A stretch of 64,000 nt of DNA from Viscum album (lineage: Eukaryota; Streptophyta; Magnoliopsida; Santalales; Viscaceae), in NCBI GenBank assembly GCA_963277665.1, contig OY728142.1, positions 14,584,001-14,648,000 on the forward strand, given 5' to 3'. The translations under genes were made by a program, and so were the position numbers. Below, in pieces: positions 31,954 through 44,020 of the stretch. The first letter of the stretch is position 1; each line of letters starts with the position of its first letter. The notes under the pieces are model-generated. The model made no database searches and was not told the origin of the DNA. It saw only the letters and a program-made list of their open reading frames with translations.

Positions 31954-33226
31954 TTCAGAAGTAACATATTCTAAATATTCCTTAATTCATGGAAGATGAC
32001 AACTTGAAGAAACTTATATAATAAGTGTCCAGACAATAAGGAATCACCACTCGAGAACGATTTCTCCCACAAACAATTAATTAAAACAATATCAAAAAAT
32101 AAAAAAAAATTCGACACGACTCATCCGTACGTCAGACGTCCACACCGAAGGAAAAGAAAATAAATAGAAACAACACAGTACAAAGGTAGAAAAAATGAAA
32201 CACACTAATTAATCCCTCCACAATCCCGATCTCCCTCCCTTAAAAAGAAAATCGTGTAGCCGTCTCCAGTGTCCTTCTGACCCCCTTCGTAGAATATAAC
32301 TACCCTCTGTCCGTAGAAAGCAGTAAAAGGCCTAAGTGGCCGATGTGATAAAGAAAATAAAATAAAAACTAAACTAGAGCATACCTGTCTCTTGTGACTA
32401 TACAAGTCACTTCCACAATATAAGAACCCCAACACCCCATGGGTCAAAACATGTTCCTGCAAGTAAGGAGGAAACATATTATATTAGTTCAAGAGGATGT
32501 GGTTCCATCTATTTTTTTTGGTTTTGTTTAACTATGCTCGATTTTTCTTGGTTATGTTATGTATAGTTTAATTTGGTTGATACTGGTTATTTCTATTTGG
32601 CCTAGTTCACATTACATTAGTTTCGTACACTTTAATTTTGTTCTATTTATTTCATTCCAAATCCAATTGATTATGTTCATTTCAATTATGTTTTGTTTTA
32701 GTTATGTATTTTCAATGTATGGTTCATTTTAGGTTTTTCCCATTCATTTTAGTTTGGATAGAATTATCATACACCAGGAAATGTTGGGTCGGTTTTGCTC
32801 GATACAAGTTTGTTTGGGACATTTTCATTAAATTTAGTTTGTCTTGTTTTTGTTATTATTAGCTTGGACAATTTCATTCATTTGGGTTCTAATCGATTCA
32901 GTTTGATTTTATTTGGTTCATATCAGTTTGGTTTAGTTCAGTTTAGTTCAAGTCGATTGCGGTCATATTAGTTTGAATTCATTATATTTGGTCCAATTTT
33001 ATACATCATTTGTAATATCATATTCGTTCAAGTTAGGTTAGTTTTTCCAATTTAGTTTCATCTGATTTTTTTTCTATTTGAATTCTATTTTCTTGATTTT
33101 GATCATTCTAGATCTATTTTGGTTGATCTGATTTACATTACCAGTAAGGTTTAGTTAGTTTGTGAATGTTTTTTAAATGTGTGATTCTATTTTTTATTTG
33201 GTTTTATTCTATCCATTATGGGTTTG
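31954..33226. other. Non-coding spacer with a T/G-rich GTTTGGTT tract
   Basis: No gene. From about 32505 to 33225 the plus strand is a monotonous T/G-rich tract with recurring TTTGGTT, TTTAGTTTGG and GTTCAGTTT words. The left part (32030-32500) is unremarkable. Confidence 0.4.
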
Positions 33227-35400
33227 TGTCATGAACCAGCCCGAGTATCCTGGTAACCTGATAACCGAGCCGACCCTGACATGACCCGAAGGGTATTCCT
33301 GATCCCCACGGGCTGACGACTAGTACCTGACATCGTACAACATACAAGTGGGAACGATTTTTCCACAAGAATGCGGAAGCGAAAGATAAAAAATAGTATG
33401 CATATCAATAAGAAAACTCCACAGGGAGTAAAGGTACCCGAATACAACTAGGCATAAAAGTCAAAGTACCGAAACACAAGTACTTAAAACAGGAAAACAA
33501 CCCCAAAGTCTCTAAGGACACAACTCACCACGTTCAAAGCTCAACAACTGGATCCACCTCCAAGAGATCCCTTCTCTTTGCTCGAGCCTGGAAGAAGAAA
33601 GTCTACAAACACCCGAAGACAAAAGTAGGGGGGGAGCCTAAGCCCAGTAGGACACCACCAAAAATTCCATAACAGATGTCAAATATAGATTAACTAAAGA
33701 AAAGATTTCAATTTTCAAGATAAACAGGTTCGACAATTCAAAAGCATATTTAAACAAAACATGCTAAACAGTTTCAATATGATGAAAAATTCATTTAAAG
33801 TACAAGCTTTACTTTACAAGAGATGAAATATTTCTAAAGCAATGGCTTAAGTAAAAAATTTATATAAAATAATTTATATAAATTTAGTTGGCATGTAAAA
33901 CAGTTCAAACAACATTGTCATACATTTATATCTCAAATATAAATAAACAAGCGAGCAACATGGTCATCTTCCAAAAGGTACGATAGTATTAACCAACTAT
34001 AGGATTTCACACTCTCTATGTAAACTTAGAAAAATGTGTATACACACGTCCCTATGACACTGGCCAAAGGAGACTCGTCACCAACCCGTCAGGAATGTGA
34101 CCCGCTGCATGTATGTTTTAGAATGTTGTAATAGCGTATAGTGTATCCAAATAACTCACTAACTACCTAAGGCTTGCATGCACTCTTACATGATGGGCGA
34201 ACTATTTTAAGACTGCTTAAAATACAATCAATCCCATTCTTCTATTTTCAAAAATGCCAATTTCTTTCCATTTAAAACCAAAATAGGTTTTATTCAAAAA
34301 ATATGCTTTTTTCACAAGATAAAACCACTGAGTTTTTATCAAATCATTTTAAGCCATTTGCAGGTTTGAAATTCATTCAGAACCAATTTCATCCTTTTCA
34401 CTATTCTTTTTCCCAATTAAATTCAACCATTCAATTGAAAACATTTCCATCAAATCCATAATTTAAATTCAAACAATTTAAATTAGACAATTTCCATAAA
34501 CTCACCACAATTCAATAGAATTGAGGTTTTTCCAAATTTTTATGCCAGAACCATTTCAAATCCTCCAATTCATTGGAATTAGGTTTTTATCAAAGCAATT
34601 GAAAGCAAGATTAAGAAATTGAATTTAAATCAGCAATTGAAATAAATCAAGCAATACGTTGGTAATCAATTTGGAAAATCAGGATGGAACCACCTACCCC
34701 TTTCCCGAAGGACACTCACAACGACCCCCGTCAACAAGAACGAAGGTGTAGAAGACCTCGAAACTCTACCTAGTAGCAAGATCCAACACCACAAGACATG
34801 GATCCACCAATCCCAAGGTGATCTATTGAAATCCCAATAGGAGAGAAGGAGAGAAACTTGAAGAATGAGGGAGAACCCTTACCCGAGAATCACACCGCAA
34901 GAACGAAGATCCCAAGCTGTTTGGTTCAATCTGGAAGGAGTTGAGTCTCTCAAAAAATGCACCAGAATATCTCTTGGTCGAGAGCCACGAAGCCTGGAAA
35001 CAAAAGGACCGATAAAAACCGCCGAACATGTGACTTGAAGCTGGGCGCGGGCTGGGTCACGACGTGTACCCCTTGGTCACGACGTGAAGGCCACATTGGA
35101 TAAGTACGTCGAAAAACCCGTCGCCTCAGGTTGAAAAACCACTATTTAATCCCTACACAACATGTATCTCAGGTACACGGTGTGTACCAGCTCACAACAT
35201 GATCTCTCAGTTCACGACATGATCTCGCAGTCCACAACATGCAACCAACACTAAATACACGATGTGTACTTTAGGTACACGACGTGTACCTGTTCTGAAG
35301 TCTGCAGTAAACCCATAAAAATCACATAAAAGGATTTTTAACTGAAAGGGAACTTAGAAAAATTGAAAAAATCACCCCATCAAGGTAACATGATGTTACA
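33227..35400 (-). repeat. 3' LTR of the Tekay-like element
   Basis: About 2.17 kb. On the minus strand it starts TGTAACATCATGTTACC (35400) and ends GGTTCATGACA. It is preceded by a polypurine tract ATGGTGGGGAAGT (35401-35413). It contains a cluster of CACGACGTG / GTACACG(A/G)(C/T)GTGTAC motifs at 35057-35290. Confidence 0.75.
35057..35290 (-). promoter_or_regulatory. ACGTG-motif cluster in the Tekay-like LTR (U3)
   Basis: Repeated words TCACGACGTG (35057, 35077), GGTACACGGTGTGTACC (35172), CACGACATG, and the near-palindrome GGTACACGACGTGTACC (35274-35290). ACGTG is the core of plant bZIP/bHLH sites, so a regulatory role is possible. The same cluster, partly mutated, lies at about 42066-42115 and 52490-52620 in the other LTR. 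Confidence 0.35.
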
Positions 35401-35429
35401 ACTTCCCCACCATAAAAACTTTCTGCCCC

Positions 35430-36184
35430 TAGAAAGCCTATAAAGAAGCTTCCATGCCAAAGAGATGAGGTCACTGCCCTCTAATCAGTGTCTCACATTC
35501 CCACATCTTATGATTATCAGAGCCATTTTTCCATAGCACACGAACCAAAGGTATTGTCTTCCCACAAAGCACCTTGGTCTCAGAATCAACTTTTCTAACT
35601 GGTTTCTCAGTCAAAGATAAATCAGGCTTGATCTCAAGATCACTCCAGCTTAAAACGTGAGATGGACCGGATAGATACTTTTACAGCTGTGATACATGGA
35701 ACACGTTATGTATTGACGTCAGCTGCGGTGGAAGTGCCAAATGGTACACAACTTTCCATACCTGCTCAAAAACCTCGAAATGTCCCACAAAGCGAGGAGC
35801 AAGCTTCCCTTACCTCCCAAGTCGTCGATGACCCAACCGGGGTGAAACCTTTAAGAAGACTTGATCACCAACTGAAAACTCCAAAGATCTATGACGTTGA
35901 TCAACATAAGACTTATATCGGCTTTGTGCTTTCAACATCCTCTGACGTATTAGCCGAATCTTTGCTGTCATCTCCTACACCAAGCTTGGTCCAACCAAAG
36001 AACTTTCACTGACCTCCGATCAACACAATAAATATTTACAAGGCCGACCATACAAGGCCTCGAAAGGTGCCATTCTGATCTTGGACTGGTAACTATTATT
36101 GTAAGAAAACTCAACCATCCCTAAATGATCATCCCAATCCCCACTAAAGTCGAGAACATTGGCACAAAACATATCCTCAAGAAT
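35430..36184 (-). pseudogene. Tekay-like integrase C-terminus and chromodomain
   Basis: Translating the minus strand through several stops gives FSYNNSYQSKIRMAPFEALY, then KLAPRFVGHFEVFEQV, YHLALPPQLTSIHNVFHVSQ and KYLSGPSHVL. It ends with a chromodomain-like KTIPLVRVLWKNGSDNHKMW near 35530. This is the characteristic end of Tekay/Del polyproteins. At least two stops and no start show it is dead. Confidence 0.65.
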
Positions 36185-36720
36185 CTATATAGCTCTTTCT
36201 GTCTGGCCATCCGACTGCGGATGGTAGGCCGTGCTCAAACGAACCTGAGATCCTAGTGCCTCCTGAAGGCCTCTAAAAAAGCAAGAAGTGAATTGAGGAT
36301 CCCTATCAGATACTACAGCAGATGGAACTCCGTGCAAGCAAACAATCTCTTTCACATAGAGATTTCCCAAGTCCTCAACTTTGGCCGTATCACGAATGGG
36401 TATAAAGTGAGTCGACTTGGTCAGCCTGTCGATCACAACCCATATTGCATTCTTCTTTCTTTGGGTACGAGGAAACCCAACCACAAAGTCCATAGAGATC
36501 TCGTCCCACTTCCAAGTAGGGACTGGAAGTGGTTGAAGCAAACCCGAAGGTTTCTGGTACTCGACTTTCACCTGTTGGCACGTATAGCAACGAGAGACAA
36601 ACTCAACAATGTCTCGTATCATACCCGGACACCATAACTACCACCTCATTTCATAGAACATTTTTGTGGTTCTTGGGTGCACAACCCACTGAGAATTATG
36701 GCAATCCCCCATCACCGCCT
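36185..36720 (-). pseudogene. Tekay-like integrase core
   Basis: An H-H-C-C zinc finger is visible across a stop: HNSQWVVHP... then CYTCQQVK near 36580. The catalytic core follows in one frame (36185-36622): WDEISMDFVVGFPRTQ, VVIDRLTKSTHFIP, VVSDRDPQFTSCFF, YHPQSDGQTERAI. The D-D-E residues are present. The frame ends in a TAG at 36185. Confidence 0.8.
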
Positions 36721-37075
36721 TTCTTGCCACTAACAACACAATGAAGCAGTTCTGATAGTATAGAACACCCTCTTTGGAGAACGACTACTAGGTAACTGTA
36801 TCCCCACCATAAAGGGATTCTCTAATGTTATGAAACTCATCATCAAGCTCTTGATCTTGATGAATCATCTCAAGAAGAGTTGACGTCAACTACACACTGG
36901 CTAAAGAAGCATCAACCCCTTCCTCATGAACTCCAATATGCAACTATGCAAAGAGATCCATCAAATTCCACTCTTCTGAAGACTCTTTCATTGCATGGGT
37001 TGGAAGTTTCCTGCTCAAAGCATCATCAACAACATTCCCTTTCCCTGGGGTATATGCGACGTTAAAGTCAAAAGA

Positions 37076-37654
37076 CTATAGGTACTCCACCCAATGCCTC
37101 TTCCAAAGATTCAAATCTTTTTGAGAGAAGATATAACTCAGGATTTTGTGGTCTGAATACACCATAAACCTTTTTACAAAAAGGTAGTGATGCCAACTCT
37201 TAAGCACGTGCATCACTACTGCAAGTTCTAGGTTATGGGTAGGATAATTCTTCTCACGTGGCCTAAGTTGATGAGATCCATATGCTACTACATGATCACC
37301 TTGTATAATAACGCAGCCCAAGCTAGAACCTGATGCATCACAAAAGACGACATAGCCCTGCCCGGCTTCTGGAAGAGTCAACACCGACGCAGTAGTCAAC
37401 AAAAATTTCAACTCAACAAAAGAACTATGAAATTTATCATCCCACACAAACTTCACCCCCTTTTGAGTTAGAGTAGTCATTGGAGAATCAAACTTTGAGA
37501 AGTCCGTCACGAACTTGCAATAATATCTGGATAAGCCCAAGAAGCTCTGGATCTTGAAGACATTTTGTGGTTGTTCCCACGCCATAACGACCTTTACCTT
37601 TTCAGGATCAACTGATACACCCTGTTCAGACACCACATGTCCCAATAATTTCAC
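37076..37654 (-). pseudogene. Tekay-like RT thumb and RNase H
   Basis: 192 codons: KLLGHVVSEQGVSVDPEKV, FLGLSRYYCKFVTDFSKF, GYVVFCDASGSSLGCVI and VYSDHKILSYIFSQKDLN. These are the RT thumb/connection and RNase H of Gypsy. It is separated from the RT palm by a frameshift near 37700-37790. Confidence 0.8.
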
Positions 37655-38370
37655 TCCCTGAATCCAAAAATCACACTTTTAAATCTTGATATAAAGGCAG
37701 TGAGTTCTTAACAGATTCAGAACTATTCTCATATTTTGCACATGATCCTCCTTGGAATTGGAGTAAACAAGAATGTCATCCACAAAAACTACCACAAAGG
37801 TATCCAGATACTCGTGAAAATCTTGTTCATTAAATCCATAAAAACAGTAGGATCATTTTTCAAACCAAAGGATATAACAAGGTACTCAAAGTGTCCATAC
37901 CTGCTCTGAAAGGCGGTTTTCTGAACGTCAGATTCTTTTATCCTCAACTGATGGTAACGAGATCGAAGGTCAATCTTTGAAAACCACTTCGCCCCTTTTA
38001 GCTGATCAAACAGATCGTCAATCCTTGACAATGAATATTTTTTCTTTATCATAACTCTATTGAGATTTCGATAATCAAAACATAAGCAAAGAGAACCATC
38101 CGCCTTCTTAGAAAAGAGAACCGGCGCTGCCCAAGGTGACACACTTGGACAAATAGAGTCTTTCTCATGGAGATCATTCAACCGAGACATCAGCTCTTTC
38201 AGCTCAGCTGGTGCCATGCGGTAAGAGGGGATAAAGACCAGTTGAGTACCATGCATTAAGTCAATAGAAAACTCAATCTCTCTCACCGGTGGCAGACCAT
38301 AGAAATCTGAAGGGAACACGTCGGAAAACTCGGCAAAAACTGGAGGAAGATCACCCCCATTGAATCTCAC
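37655..38370 (-). pseudogene. Tekay-like reverse transcriptase palm and fingers
   Basis: The main frame 37789-38370 includes [67 protein letters not shown] and [16 protein letters not shown]. After a stop, another frame continues with FVDDILVYSNSKEDH, the catalytic box (F in place of the usual Y before VDD). A frameshift therefore splits the active site. Confidence 0.8.
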
Positions 38371-38447
38371 TCCAGGTCAAAAGAAAAAGATGATATCACT
38401 TTCCCCAACTCTGGATAAGAAGGTCCAACCCTACTCAACCTTGGGTC

Positions 38448-38876
38448 CTATTCTTCTTGAAAGACAAGAGACACAACACTCGGTGTAGTAAAGTAGACTC
38501 GTCGAAGATAACAATCAATTAGGGCTTTGTTGGAAATGAACCAATCCATCCCTAATATGACATCAAGAGATTTCATATCAAGAACCAGAAAACTCCAAGC
38601 TAGATCGACATCTGATAGAGAGAAGACACAGATAGGACTACGAAGACCCTGCTCTCTCTTCGTACCAAGGGGTGTAGTAATATCCATTGCACAAGATAGT
38701 TTCTCCATAGAAAGATTTAGTAGATTAACGATACAGGTTGAAATAAAAGAGTGAGATGCACCAGTATAAAAAAGAGCAGTCAATAATGATGAAGAAATGG
38801 TAATGATACCTCTCACAGTTTCTGGACCCATGTCTGCTTCCTCTGGAGACTCTTCCATTGCGCGAAGAAGCTTCAT
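38448..38876 (-). pseudogene. Tekay-like aspartic protease with lost catalytic Asp
   Basis: 142 codons with LFYTGASHSFISTCIV where the family has D-T-G-A-S-H-S-F, and VILGMDWFISNKALIDC downstream. The catalytic aspartate is replaced by tyrosine, which would abolish activity even without other lesions. Confidence 0.75.
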
Positions 38877-38989
38877 TCCGGATGCTTGTGGCTGAAACCC
38901 TTTTGTCAGTGCCCCGCGGTTTTAGGAGGAGATGATGATTCTGTCCCACTACGCGGAGTAGAGAAGTGATGATAGAACCTCTGTAAGTT

Positions 38990-39064
38990 CCCTTAACATC
39001 CACAGGAGCTACAATTCTTGGGTGCCTCAGTGCAAACCCTCCTAGAATGTCCTGGCTTGCCACA
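38990..39064 (-). pseudogene. Tekay-like gag zinc knuckle remnant
   Basis: In the frame after the gag stop, CGKPGHSRRVC is visible, followed by NCSSCGC and a stop. This is the remnant of the CCHC knuckle between gag and protease. Confidence 0.55.
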
Positions 39065-39922
39065 TTAATAGTAAGTCGATGAATTTCCTCCTAGAGCTGT
39101 AGGAGGTCTGGAATGACTCTGCCGTCGAGAACTACCACAAGGATCATCACACTTTCGTTTTTCTTTGAAGGAACCAACGCTACCACTGGGAGAAAAAGGA
39201 ACTCCTTTCAACCCTAACTTTCCAGTCAAGTCCATCTCAACCATCATCGCCCTATCCAACACATTAACATAAGTGGGTAGCTTCAGCAAGAAAACCCGAG
39301 AACATATATCTAATCGAAGTCCCAACTTGAACAGTTGAGCCTCCATCCTCTCATTATATATAATATTAAGAGAAAATTGCATCAGCTCAGAAAAGCAGTT
39401 TGAATACTTAGTCACGGTTTTGTCAGCCTGCTCAAGCGTGAAAAACTTCACAGCCTTATCCAACACCATCAACTCTGGATAGAACTGATTGGTGAAAAGA
39501 ACCTTGAATTCTTTACACTGTAAGCCCTTATGTTTCCCTGCCATCACCATCGTGTCCCACCATCTCCTATTCGGTCCCTCCAGCACGAAGGTGACACACT
39601 TCACCGTGAAAACTTCCAGTGTCTCCAAGAACTCAAACAAACGTTCTATCTTACCCAACCATTCTTCTGCATGTTGAGGATCAGTGGATACTTTGAAGAC
39701 TGGTGGCTTCTGGAGAAGTAACTCTTGAGAACGATTCCGAAGAGCACCCCCTTGAGGATCCACAGCTGGAGCCTGAGCGGGAACTGGAGGTGGTGCCTGT
39801 CCCAGAGCTTGGATAGTGCGCACAATCACCTCAACCATGTTCGGATCAACAATAGGATTTGCTTACTGAGGTTCAGCAACAACCTTTTCCTGTATCTGAT
39901 TCACACGTCTTCTCAGAGGCAT
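39065..39922 (-). pseudogene. Tekay-like gag with one premature stop
   Basis: The likely start is the ATG at 39922 (MPLRRRV, typical of plant Gypsy gag), in frame with the long ORF after a TAA at codon 20 (39863-39865). The Retrotrans_gag domain follows: AEEWLGKIERLFEF, RRWWDTMVMAG, FKVLFTNQFYPE, FTLEQADKTVTKYSNCFSEL. A basic tail with KRKCDDPCGSSRR ends the frame just before the zinc knuckle. Confidence 0.8.
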
Positions 39923-40213
39923 GATGCTACACAACATCGGTAGATAAAAGGAGAACATTAGATTAACACTCAAACTGAGTAGAAAGAGAAAACATTCTCA
40001 ATAGAAGGGACAAACAAGATTCAGATTTCAACCTATCCAAATCTCTATAGGGAAAATACTAGAACTAATTCACAATATGTCTTTCCCTAACCACCCCTGG
40101 CAACTTAAGGTTCATTGCGGTGAGATCTGACCAGACACTCAATCACAACTACCTCCTAAGTCCCGACAAGATTTCAAAAATGCATGACTTCAAGATCAAA
40201 GTTGAACAACCTC

Positions 40214-40226
40214 CCTATGATACCAA
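40214..40226 (-). other. Primer-binding site of the Tekay-like element
   Basis: On the minus strand, TTGGTATCATAGG follows the LTR end. It is tRNA-iMet-like with a substitution. Confidence 0.6.
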
Positions 40227-40228
40227 TT

Positions 40229-42136
40229 TTTCACGAACCAGCCTGGGTACCCTGGTAACCCGATAACCGAGCCAGACCTGACATGACCCAAATGGCGTTC
40301 CTAATCCCCACGAGTTGACGACTAGCACCTGTCATCACATAACATACAAGTGTGAACGATTTTTCCACAAGAATACAAAAGTGAAAGATAAAAGACAATA
40401 TGTATATCAATAAGAAAACTCCATAGGGAGTAAAGGTACCAGAATACAACTAGGCATAAAATCCAAAGTACCGAAACCCAAGTACTTAAAATAGGAAAAC
40501 AACCCCAAAGTCCCTAAGGACACAACTCACCACGTCCAAAGCTCAACAACTGGATCCACCTCCAAAAGATCCCTTCCTTTTGCTTAATCCTGGAAGAAGA
40601 AAGTCTACAAACACCCGAAGCCAAAAGTAGGGGGTGAGCCTAAGCCCAGTAGGACACCACCAAAGATTCCATAACAGATGCCAAATATAGATTAACCAAA
40701 TAAAAGCTTTCAATTTTTAAGATAAACAGGTTTGACAATTCAAAAGCATATTTAAACAAAACAAGCTAAACGGTTTCAATATGATGGAAAATTCATTTAA
40801 AGTACAATCTTTACTTTACAAGAGATGGAATATTTCTAAAGCAATGGATTAAGTAAAAAATTTATATAAAACAGTTTATATAAATTTAGTAGGCATGTAA
40901 AGCAGTTCAAACAACATTAACATACATTTATATCTCAAATATAAATAAACAAGAAAGCAACATGGTCATCTGCCAAAAGGTATGATAGTATTAACTAGCT
41001 ATAGGATTCCACACTCTCTATGTGAACTCAAAAAAATGTGTATACACATGTCCCTATGACACTGGTCAAAGGAGACTCGTCACCAACCCGTCAGGGATGT
41101 GACCCGCTGCATGTATGTTTTAGAATGTTGTAATAACGTAGTGTATCCAAATAACTCACTAACTACCTAAGGCTTGCATGCGCTCTTACATGATGGGCGG
41201 ACTATTTTAAGACTACTTAAAATATGATCAATCCCATTCTTCCATTTTCAAAAATGCTAATTTATTTCCATTTAAAACCAAAACAGGTTTTATTAAAAAA
41301 CATACCCTTTTCACATGATAAATCCACCGAGTTTCTATCAAATCATTTTAAGCCATTCGCAAGTTTGAAATTCATTCAAAACCAATTCCATAATTTTTAC
41401 TATTCTTTTTTCCCAATTAAATTCAACCATTCAATTGAAAACATTTTCATCAAATCCGAAATTTAAATTCAAACAATTTAAATCATACAATTTCTATAAC
41501 CCCACCCCAATTCAATAGAATTGGGTTTTTTTTCAAATTTTCATGCCAAAACCATTTCAAATCCTCCAATTCATTGGAATTGGGTTTTTATTAAAGAAAT
41601 TGAAAGCAATATTAAGAAGTTGAATTTAAATCAGAAATTAAAATAAGTCAAGCAATACAATGGTAATCAATTTGGAAAATCAGGACGGAACCACCTACCG
41701 CTTTCCCAAAGAACAACACTCACAACATCACCCGTTAAAGAGAATAAAGGTGTAGAAGACCTCAAAACTCTACCTAGTAGCAAGATCCAACACCACAAGA
41801 CATGGATCCATCAATCCCAAAGTGATCCATTGAAATCCCAAGAGGGGAGATGCAGAGAAACTCGAAGAACAAGGGAGAACCCTTACTCGGGGATCGAACT
41901 GCAAGAAGAATGAAGATCCCAAGCTGTTTGGTTCGATCCAGAAGGTGTTGAATCTCTCAAAAAATGCACCAGAACTTCTATAGGTTGAGAGCCACGAAGC
42001 CTAGAAACAAAATGACCTAGAAAAACCGTCGAACATGTGACTTAAAGCTGGGCGCGGGCCGGGTCACGATGTGTACCCCTTGGTCACGATGTGAAGGCCA
42101 CGCTGGATAAGTACACCGAAAAAACCATTATCTTAG
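40229..42136 (-). repeat. 5' LTR of the Tekay-like element, inner part
   Basis: Aligns with 33227-35118 of the 3' LTR, including the run TCAC(G)AACCAGCC...GGTAACC. It is broken at CTTAG (42132-42136) by the Copia insertion and continues at 52455. Confidence 0.75.
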
Positions 42137-44007
42137 TGTTGAAAGTGGGTGCCCTAGACCCAACTTGTTTTGTACTTTGATTACTGCTACATGTATTCAG
42201 TTTGTTTTATATATGTATTTATCTTGTCATGATAGTGTAGATACTTCTGCATCCACTTTATTAATGGAAATGTCCTTAGATTACCTGTCGCATCAAAATG
42301 GTTATAGCAGGTCCCAGGCTATAATGAGAACCCTGAAATGCCATGACAGTAATCTTAAAGTAATGTCCTATGGTCCAGTTACATCATTCTGAAAGGACAC
42401 AGATGATGTGTGACCATCAGGTGCTGGGGGCTCATAAGCATTGAGACTTAATCTCATGAAGTTCGCACTTGATGATCTCTAGCCAACGAGATCACGAGGA
42501 CAGACCCGCTTAATAGGAACACCACATGTTTCTGGTATCATTGGTCGTTCCTATCCACGGACATGTGTAATGGTCTCCTGACTTGAGATTATTATTAGTG
42601 AATTTCATTTAATTACATACATTTGATATAAGGCGAAAACCATGGCGAAAAGTCGTGGTGAGGTAGTTTATATCGGGTACATCATTAATGGCATGACATT
42701 GATTGAATGATCGAGAAAGGATTTGTCACTTCCGAGTTTAGGAAGAGATATCTCGGGCCTGGTTGATTAGGATGGTTGCACCTTCATTAAATCCATGGCC
42801 ATGGTAGTGGAAGGTAAGACCGTCCGGACAAATCAACGAACAAAGTAAAGCAAATGAAGAATGATGACACTGAGTATGCATTCTGCTTTATTGACACATC
42901 GATGACAAAGAGATTAGATTACACAGACTGTGTTCGTGGGAAGGCAGTCGTTGCATTGACTTTGCCTTATCTCTATAGGGGCCTCGATGGGTTGCTAGAC
43001 CCCGCTCTAGGTCAGTGATATTATTCACTACTATTGAGATAAAGGCCTAGAGGGTCACACACAACAGTGCTTTGACAATCTGCCCTATTCTGATGAATAG
43101 GATTATAGGATTTGGTGGGCCCCACTACGGGGTCCGGGTTTTATCCAAGTCCTATCGATCACCAAGTAATAAATAAATTCTTTTATTATTCAAGTTTGGA
43201 ATAATTTGATGAATTTATTTATAACATGTATTTACGAGTGATTAAGTAAATACATAGATAAATGTTAATCGGACAAATATTTATATCTTGGGTTTGATTA
43301 ATTTTATCAGGAGGTGCGGGCCGAGTTAAACTCATGTTTATCACGTAATATATATATATATATATAATTATATATATATATATTGCAGTTTAGTGATAAA
43401 TAATAAATATTATTTATGGCATAATTTAATTTGTCATAAATAATTATTTATAATATATATATATAGTGAATGTTTAATACACAGGGGCCGGGAACCCTTA
43501 CCGCGTATAATAGATATTCCCTATATATATTTAAAGAGTGGCTCTTCCCTAATGACTATTCATCCGTTGGAATTGAGAGCCTCTCTCTCCTCTTGAGTTC
43601 TAGAGAGAGACTCTCTCAAACTAGAAAGTTCTTCAAGTTCCGCCTTCACGGATCGAAGATGCTAGTTTTGTGGTGATCATCGCTGCGTCGAAGTGTGCGT
43701 CGAAGATCCGTGCTAGCACCCGGATCTTGACGAACGACGCACGTGCAGATTTGCACGGCGTGTGTGGACGATCTAGAGGGCTTCGTCGTCGGAGTCTTCG
43801 AGCAACGATCGCCGGCGTCCCGCACGTCAATTCTGAACAAGGTAAATGTTCAAGTTTATTTTTGTGCTCCTAAAGAACCTTGCGAGATTCTCTTACCAAG
43901 CCGGGACACGATCATCGGAGCTGACAAAGTTATGTCACTCCGGTGAAGCAGAAAATTTTTAAAATCCCAGCCCATAGGCTTCCGCTGCGGAGTCCCAGAA
44001 CCCAACA
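42137..44007 (+). repeat. 5' LTR of the Copia element
   Basis: TGTTGAAAGTGGGTGCC...AACCCAACA. It contains an AT palindrome (TATATATATATAATTATATATATATA type, 43352-43382) and probable TATA boxes near 43450 and 43524. Confidence 0.85.
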
Positions 44008-44008
44008 G

Positions 44009-44020
44009 TGGTATCAGAGC
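44009..44020 (+). other. Primer-binding site of the Copia element
   Basis: TGGTATCAGAGC, exact tRNA-iMet complement, one base after the 5' LTR. Confidence 0.9.

Noticed and set aside
33229..33447. 72-codon minus ORF present in both Tekay-like LTRs (also 40231-40449)
   Set aside because: About a quarter of residues differ between the two LTRs, which is what unconstrained decay would give.
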